Origin: Flavobacteriaceae bacterium MAR_2010_72
Lineage (GTDB): Bacteria; Bacteroidota; Bacteroidia; Flavobacteriales; Flavobacteriaceae
Reading direction: 5' to 3'
DNA length: 64,000 nt
NCBI GenBank assembly: GCA_003550275.1
Contig: QXCW01000002.1
Coordinates: 1,240,001 to 1,304,000, forward strand
A program made the position numbers and the translations under genes. The number at the start of each line of letters is the position of its first letter. The stretch's first letter is position 1. The notes beneath the pieces were generated by a model. That model searched no databases. It saw only the letters and a program-made list of their open reading frames with translations, and was not told where the DNA came from. This document shows, piece after piece, positions 61,236 through 64,000 of the stretch.

Positions 61236-64000
61236 TTACTCCACAATAAATTTTCCTGTATGCAGTACCCCATTGTCATTTATGGTCACCATATACATCC
61301 CAGCTACAAAGCTATTAGTGAGTTTAATTTGTAATTGTCGCTCACTTTTTAAATCATGTGTTTGGATTAGTTTTCCATACATGTCATAAATGGAGAGTTT
61401 TGCGCCATTGCTATTTAGTTTGGGAAATTCAAAAGTGATGTTGTGTCGCGCTGGATTCGGAATAATTTTTAATCCTAACGATTCTGAAAAGCCAGACGCT
61501 TTACTTCGTCCTGCAGGATTTGTACAAGGTCCAGAGAGATCGTCATTGTCGTGTTTGGCATGTCGTGCTTTTTCTTTTTCAGTAACGCATATGGTAGTAC
61601 GCACGCCTTTATTGTTCACATGACAAATTTCTGTTTCTCCAGGACCACATGGGTTGATATAACAAGTATTGCTCGCATCGTCCGGACAGCTATCTATACA
61701 ATCGGCTATCCCATCGCCATCAGCATCCAAAGAGATTCCGGTAACAGGGTCAACCTCTGGACATGGAGAGTTAGGTTCCTGATCATCACAATCTAGTAAG
61801 CCATCGTTATCAGAATCCAATGAAATACCAAATTCGTCAACGTGATTCGGACATGGGGAGTTGGGTTCACTATCGTTACAATTACTTACCCCGTCGTTAT
61901 CATCATCGTCTTCTAAACAATTGGGCGTACCATCGTTATCGTCATCCAAGTCCTGAATGCCGCAACCGCAGGTTCCAGGAGTGGTTTTATTGGCGTCGTA
62001 AGGACACTCATCTAGGCAATCTGGAACGCCGTCATTATCGGCATCGCCTTCTGGTCCGTCACATTGGTCTATACAATCGGAAACACCATCACCGTCAGTA
62101 TCGATTTCTTCATTGCCACAACCACAATCGCCTTCAACAATTTTATTAGGATCGTCAGGACAGGCATCATTACAATTTGGTGTGCCATCCCCATCATTAT
62201 CCAGATCTTGAATGCCACAACCGCAATCGCCAGGCTCGATTTTATTAGCGTCGGTTGGGCATTGGTCTATACAGTCAAAAGTACCATCGCCATCGGTATC
62301 AGTTAGTGGATTGATATTGGCATTAGTGTCGTCACAATCGGTATTGTCAACAACATAGCCTTCAACCGGACAATTTTGAACCACACTCACCGCAGGATTA
62401 CCAAAGCCATCACCATCGGCATCTTCATAATAAGGGATAGGGTTTTCCGGACAACTTAAAATTAATTTATAGTCCTGAATATCGGCTGCGGCAAAGAAAC
62501 AACTATTTGGTTCATCATTATAAAAATTTTGACTCTCCATGACAATTCTTAATCTATAATCGCCAGGATTTATGAATGGAACCGTAATTTGAGCTTCAAA
62601 GAAATTGATCTGGTTCTGTTTCACGACAACTTGTTCGCCTGGGTCATTAAAATTGGCATTCTGATTATAATCTATATAGATAGCAACATAGAAAGCTTGC
62701 TCGGTGGGGCCTCCGTCTTCTAAAAAAACCTCTAGTTGAGTTCCTAATTCTGCAGATATAACTGTTGATTCATAATAATCGTTATAACCACTGTTGGTAC
62801 AATCCTCAAAAGGTGTTACAATATTACTGGACGTTGTAATTATCGCTAGATTAGTTATCCATGATAAATCACAAAGGATTCCCGTATCGGTTTGTGGTGT
62901 ACAATATAACAAGGTATCTATAAGGCCATCACAGTTATCGTCTATACCATTATCAAGAATTTCGTTGACCGTTGGATTGATATTGGGATTGGTATCATCA
63001 CAATCGGTATTATTAGGGGCATAGCCTTGGGTTGGTTCGGGTAGACAGTACAATTCTGACGTCTCAGAACCATAACCATCACCATCATTATCTATATAAA
63101 AAGGTAGTCCGTCAATAGATAGCGCCACTTCATTGGAGTACAAATAATTGCCTTCGCAACCCAATTTAACTCTAAATCGCCAAGTCCCAACGTTTAGGAA
63201 ACTACTATCAAACTGGAATGGCTGATTGCTTTGGGCATACACGGGGGATTGGAAAAGCGCCTCAAAATCATACCAAGTCTCCAAATATTCTAATTGCCAA
63301 AGCGCTGTCCCTGTACCGTCCCATAACAATTCAAAAAGGTCACCTTGGCAAATAGCATTGGTATTAATGCTCACAGTTCCTGTGTTCGATGCCTCCAAGA
63401 CTTCAATAAATTTACTAATGGTCCACTCACAACCTGTGGTGTTATCGGTAAAGGTTGCGCTTATCGTACCAGAAGTTGTTGGTGTGATGGCTACTGTAGT
63501 TTCGCCAGTACTCCATACTATAGGGGCGTTTTCATCGGCAATGGATTCGAGCGTTAAGGTATCTCCCTCGAATAAACAATTTGGCCAATTTAAAACGGGT
63601 TGGGCGGGTACATTTACCGCTATAGGTTCAGAATATAAAAAACAATTACTCGCTTCATTAAAGCCTACATATCTAAAGTTAATGACTTTACCAATTAAAC
63701 TTTCGTCTATTAGAAAAGAAACGCTTTCTCCTGGGTTGGCTAATTGAAAATCGTAAAATTCATACGGATTATCTTCTGGAATCTGATATTGAAACAAGCC
63801 ATTTGTAACCGTTGCCCCGTTTTCCTGTGCCAAAAGATCGATGGTGCTATTAATACATGGTGTCGAGTTTGAGACTGATATGGTAGGAGAAGTTGACGGC
63901 GATGAAATTAGGACCTCTTCGCTATAAGCTATACACGACACATCGCCTAATGGATTGCCGTTGTCCACACGTACTCTAAATTTATCGATAGGGTATCGTG
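61236..64000 (-). CDS. T9SS surface protein with MopE-like, GEVED and thrombospondin-3 calcium-binding repeats, 3' part
   Basis: At least 920 residues; the frame stays open to the window edge (upstream residues read YPIDKFRVRV), so a GTG at 63968 is not the real start. Order: Ig-like beta domains; MopE-type Asp-rich metal-binding motif (DCDDTNPNINPTVNEILDNG); a GEVED domain (YIDYNQNANFNDPGEQ); a second DCDDTNANINP motif; several thrombospondin-3-type calcium repeats (DTDGDGVSDCIDQC, DADNDGVPDCLDECP) linked by CGCG motifs; a short cysteine-rich segment (ETEICHVNNKG); T9SS type A tail (LKIIPNPARHNITFEF). It is likely a calcium-stiffened surface stalk. Confidence 0.88.
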   Translation of the reverse strand, partial: RYPIDKFRVRVDNGNPLGDVSCIAYSEEVLISSPSTSPTISVSNSTPCINSTIDLLAQENGATVTNGLFQYQIPEDNPYEFYDFQLANPGESVSFLIDESLIGKVINFRYVGFNEASNCFLYSEPIAVNVPAQPVLNWPNCLFEGDTLTLESIADENAPIVWSTGETTVAITPTTSGTISATFTDNTTGCEWTISKFIEVLEASNTGTVSINTNAICQGDLFELLWDGTGTALWQLEYLETWYDFEALFQSPVYAQSNQPFQFDSSFLNVGTWRFRVKLGCEGNYLYSNEVALSIDGLPFYIDNDGDGYGSETSELYCLPEPTQGYAPNNTDCDDTNPNINPTVNEILDNGIDDNCDGLIDTLLYCTPQTDTGILCDLSWITNLAIITTSSNIVTPFEDCTNSGYNDYYESTVISAELGTQLEVFLEDGGPTEQAFYVAIYIDYNQNANFNDPGEQVVVKQNQINFFEAQITVPFINPGDYRLRIVMESQNFYNDEPNSCFFAAADIQDYKLILSCPENPIPYYEDADGDGFGNPAVSVVQNCPVEGYVVDNTDCDDTNANINPLTDTDGDGTFDCIDQCPTDANKIEPGDCGCGIQDLDNDGDGTPNCNDACPDDPNKIVEGDCGCGNEEIDTDGDGVSDCIDQCDGPEGDADNDGVPDCLDECPYDANKTTPGTCGCGIQDLDDDNDGTPNCLEDDDDNDGVSNCNDSEPNSPCPNHVDEFGISLDSDNDGLLDCDDQEPNSPCPEVDPVTGISLDADGDGIADCIDSCPDDASNTCYINPCGPGETEICHVNNKGVRTTICVTEKEKARHAKHDNDDLSGPCTNPAGRSKASGFSESLGLKIIPNPARHNITFEFPKLNSNGAKLSIYDMYGKLIQTHDLKSERQLQIKLTNSFVAGMYMVTINDNGVLHTGKFIVE

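Noticed and set aside
61390-63747. Several forward-strand open frames within 61.4-63.7 kb
   Set aside because: They lie opposite the Asp-rich repeats of the reverse-strand T9SS protein; their composition (His/Arg/Tyr-rich or low complexity) is that of shadow frames.

Overview
The window is chromosomal DNA of low G+C from a member of the Bacteroidota, very probably a marine, pigmented Flavobacteriaceae species. The evidence is a SusC/SusD pair, many secreted proteins with type IX secretion (T9SS) type A C-terminal sorting domains, a zeaxanthin-type carotenoid operon, surface lipoproteins with acidic residues after the lipobox cysteine, and promoter elements of the TAnnTTTG type. Species identity cannot be read from the sequence.

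Layout. (1) 1-3.4 kb: the 3' part of an acyltransferase-3 membrane protein and a complete aconitase with its terminator. (2) 3.4-32.5 kb: a polysaccharide/glycan utilisation locus. A forward operon (4.0-23.8 kb) encodes SusC, SusD, two discoidin-type lipoproteins, three GH92 alpha-mannosidase-family enzymes, a sugar MFS transporter, a sialate-O-acetylesterase-like enzyme and a propeller protein of unknown function. Facing it are a membrane-spanning LamG/Kelch sensor fused to a winged-helix DNA-binding domain, a PI-PLC-like phosphodiesterase, an SGNH esterase, an S74 autoprocessing fibre-like protein and a small T9SS protein. The last 341 bp of the aconitase gene, including its terminator, is repeated at 32.55-32.89 kb, so this whole locus lies between direct repeats of the aconitase 3' end. 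This is the footprint of an acquired island. (3) 32.9-36.2 kb: nucleotidyltransferase, GHMP kinase and a Tat-exported GH109-like enzyme, together reading as an amino-sugar release and salvage set. (4) 36.2-40.7 kb: carotenoid genes crtY(cd), crtZ, crtB and crtI behind a MerR/B12-binding regulator that keeps the residues of the CarH light sensor. (5) 40.8-43.8 kb: tRNA-Leu, tRNA-Lys, shikimate kinase, a phosphoribosyltransferase, Hsp15-like S4 protein and an FKBP-like lipoprotein. (6) 43.8-64 kb: large T9SS surface proteins, including a 4502-residue adhesin with 14 almost identical 81-residue HYR repeats, a stand-alone paralogue of its C-terminus, two smaller secreted proteins and the 3' part of a thrombospondin-3-repeat protein.

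How it fits together. The island appears to bind and trim alpha-mannose-containing glycans at the surface, import the products through SusC/D and take monosaccharide through the MFS transporter. One of its three GH92 enzymes has Gln where the family's general acid Glu normally sits, and a secreted PI-PLC-like enzyme is nearby. Together these suggest phosphate-linked mannose or GPI-type glycans as possible targets (inference). The most notable observations are the aconitase-flanked island, the Gln-variant GH92, the uncharacterised ~220-residue T9SS tail module shared by three island proteins, a candidate CarH operator, the recent HYR amplification and a phased 11-bp tandem repeat near 60.9 kb.
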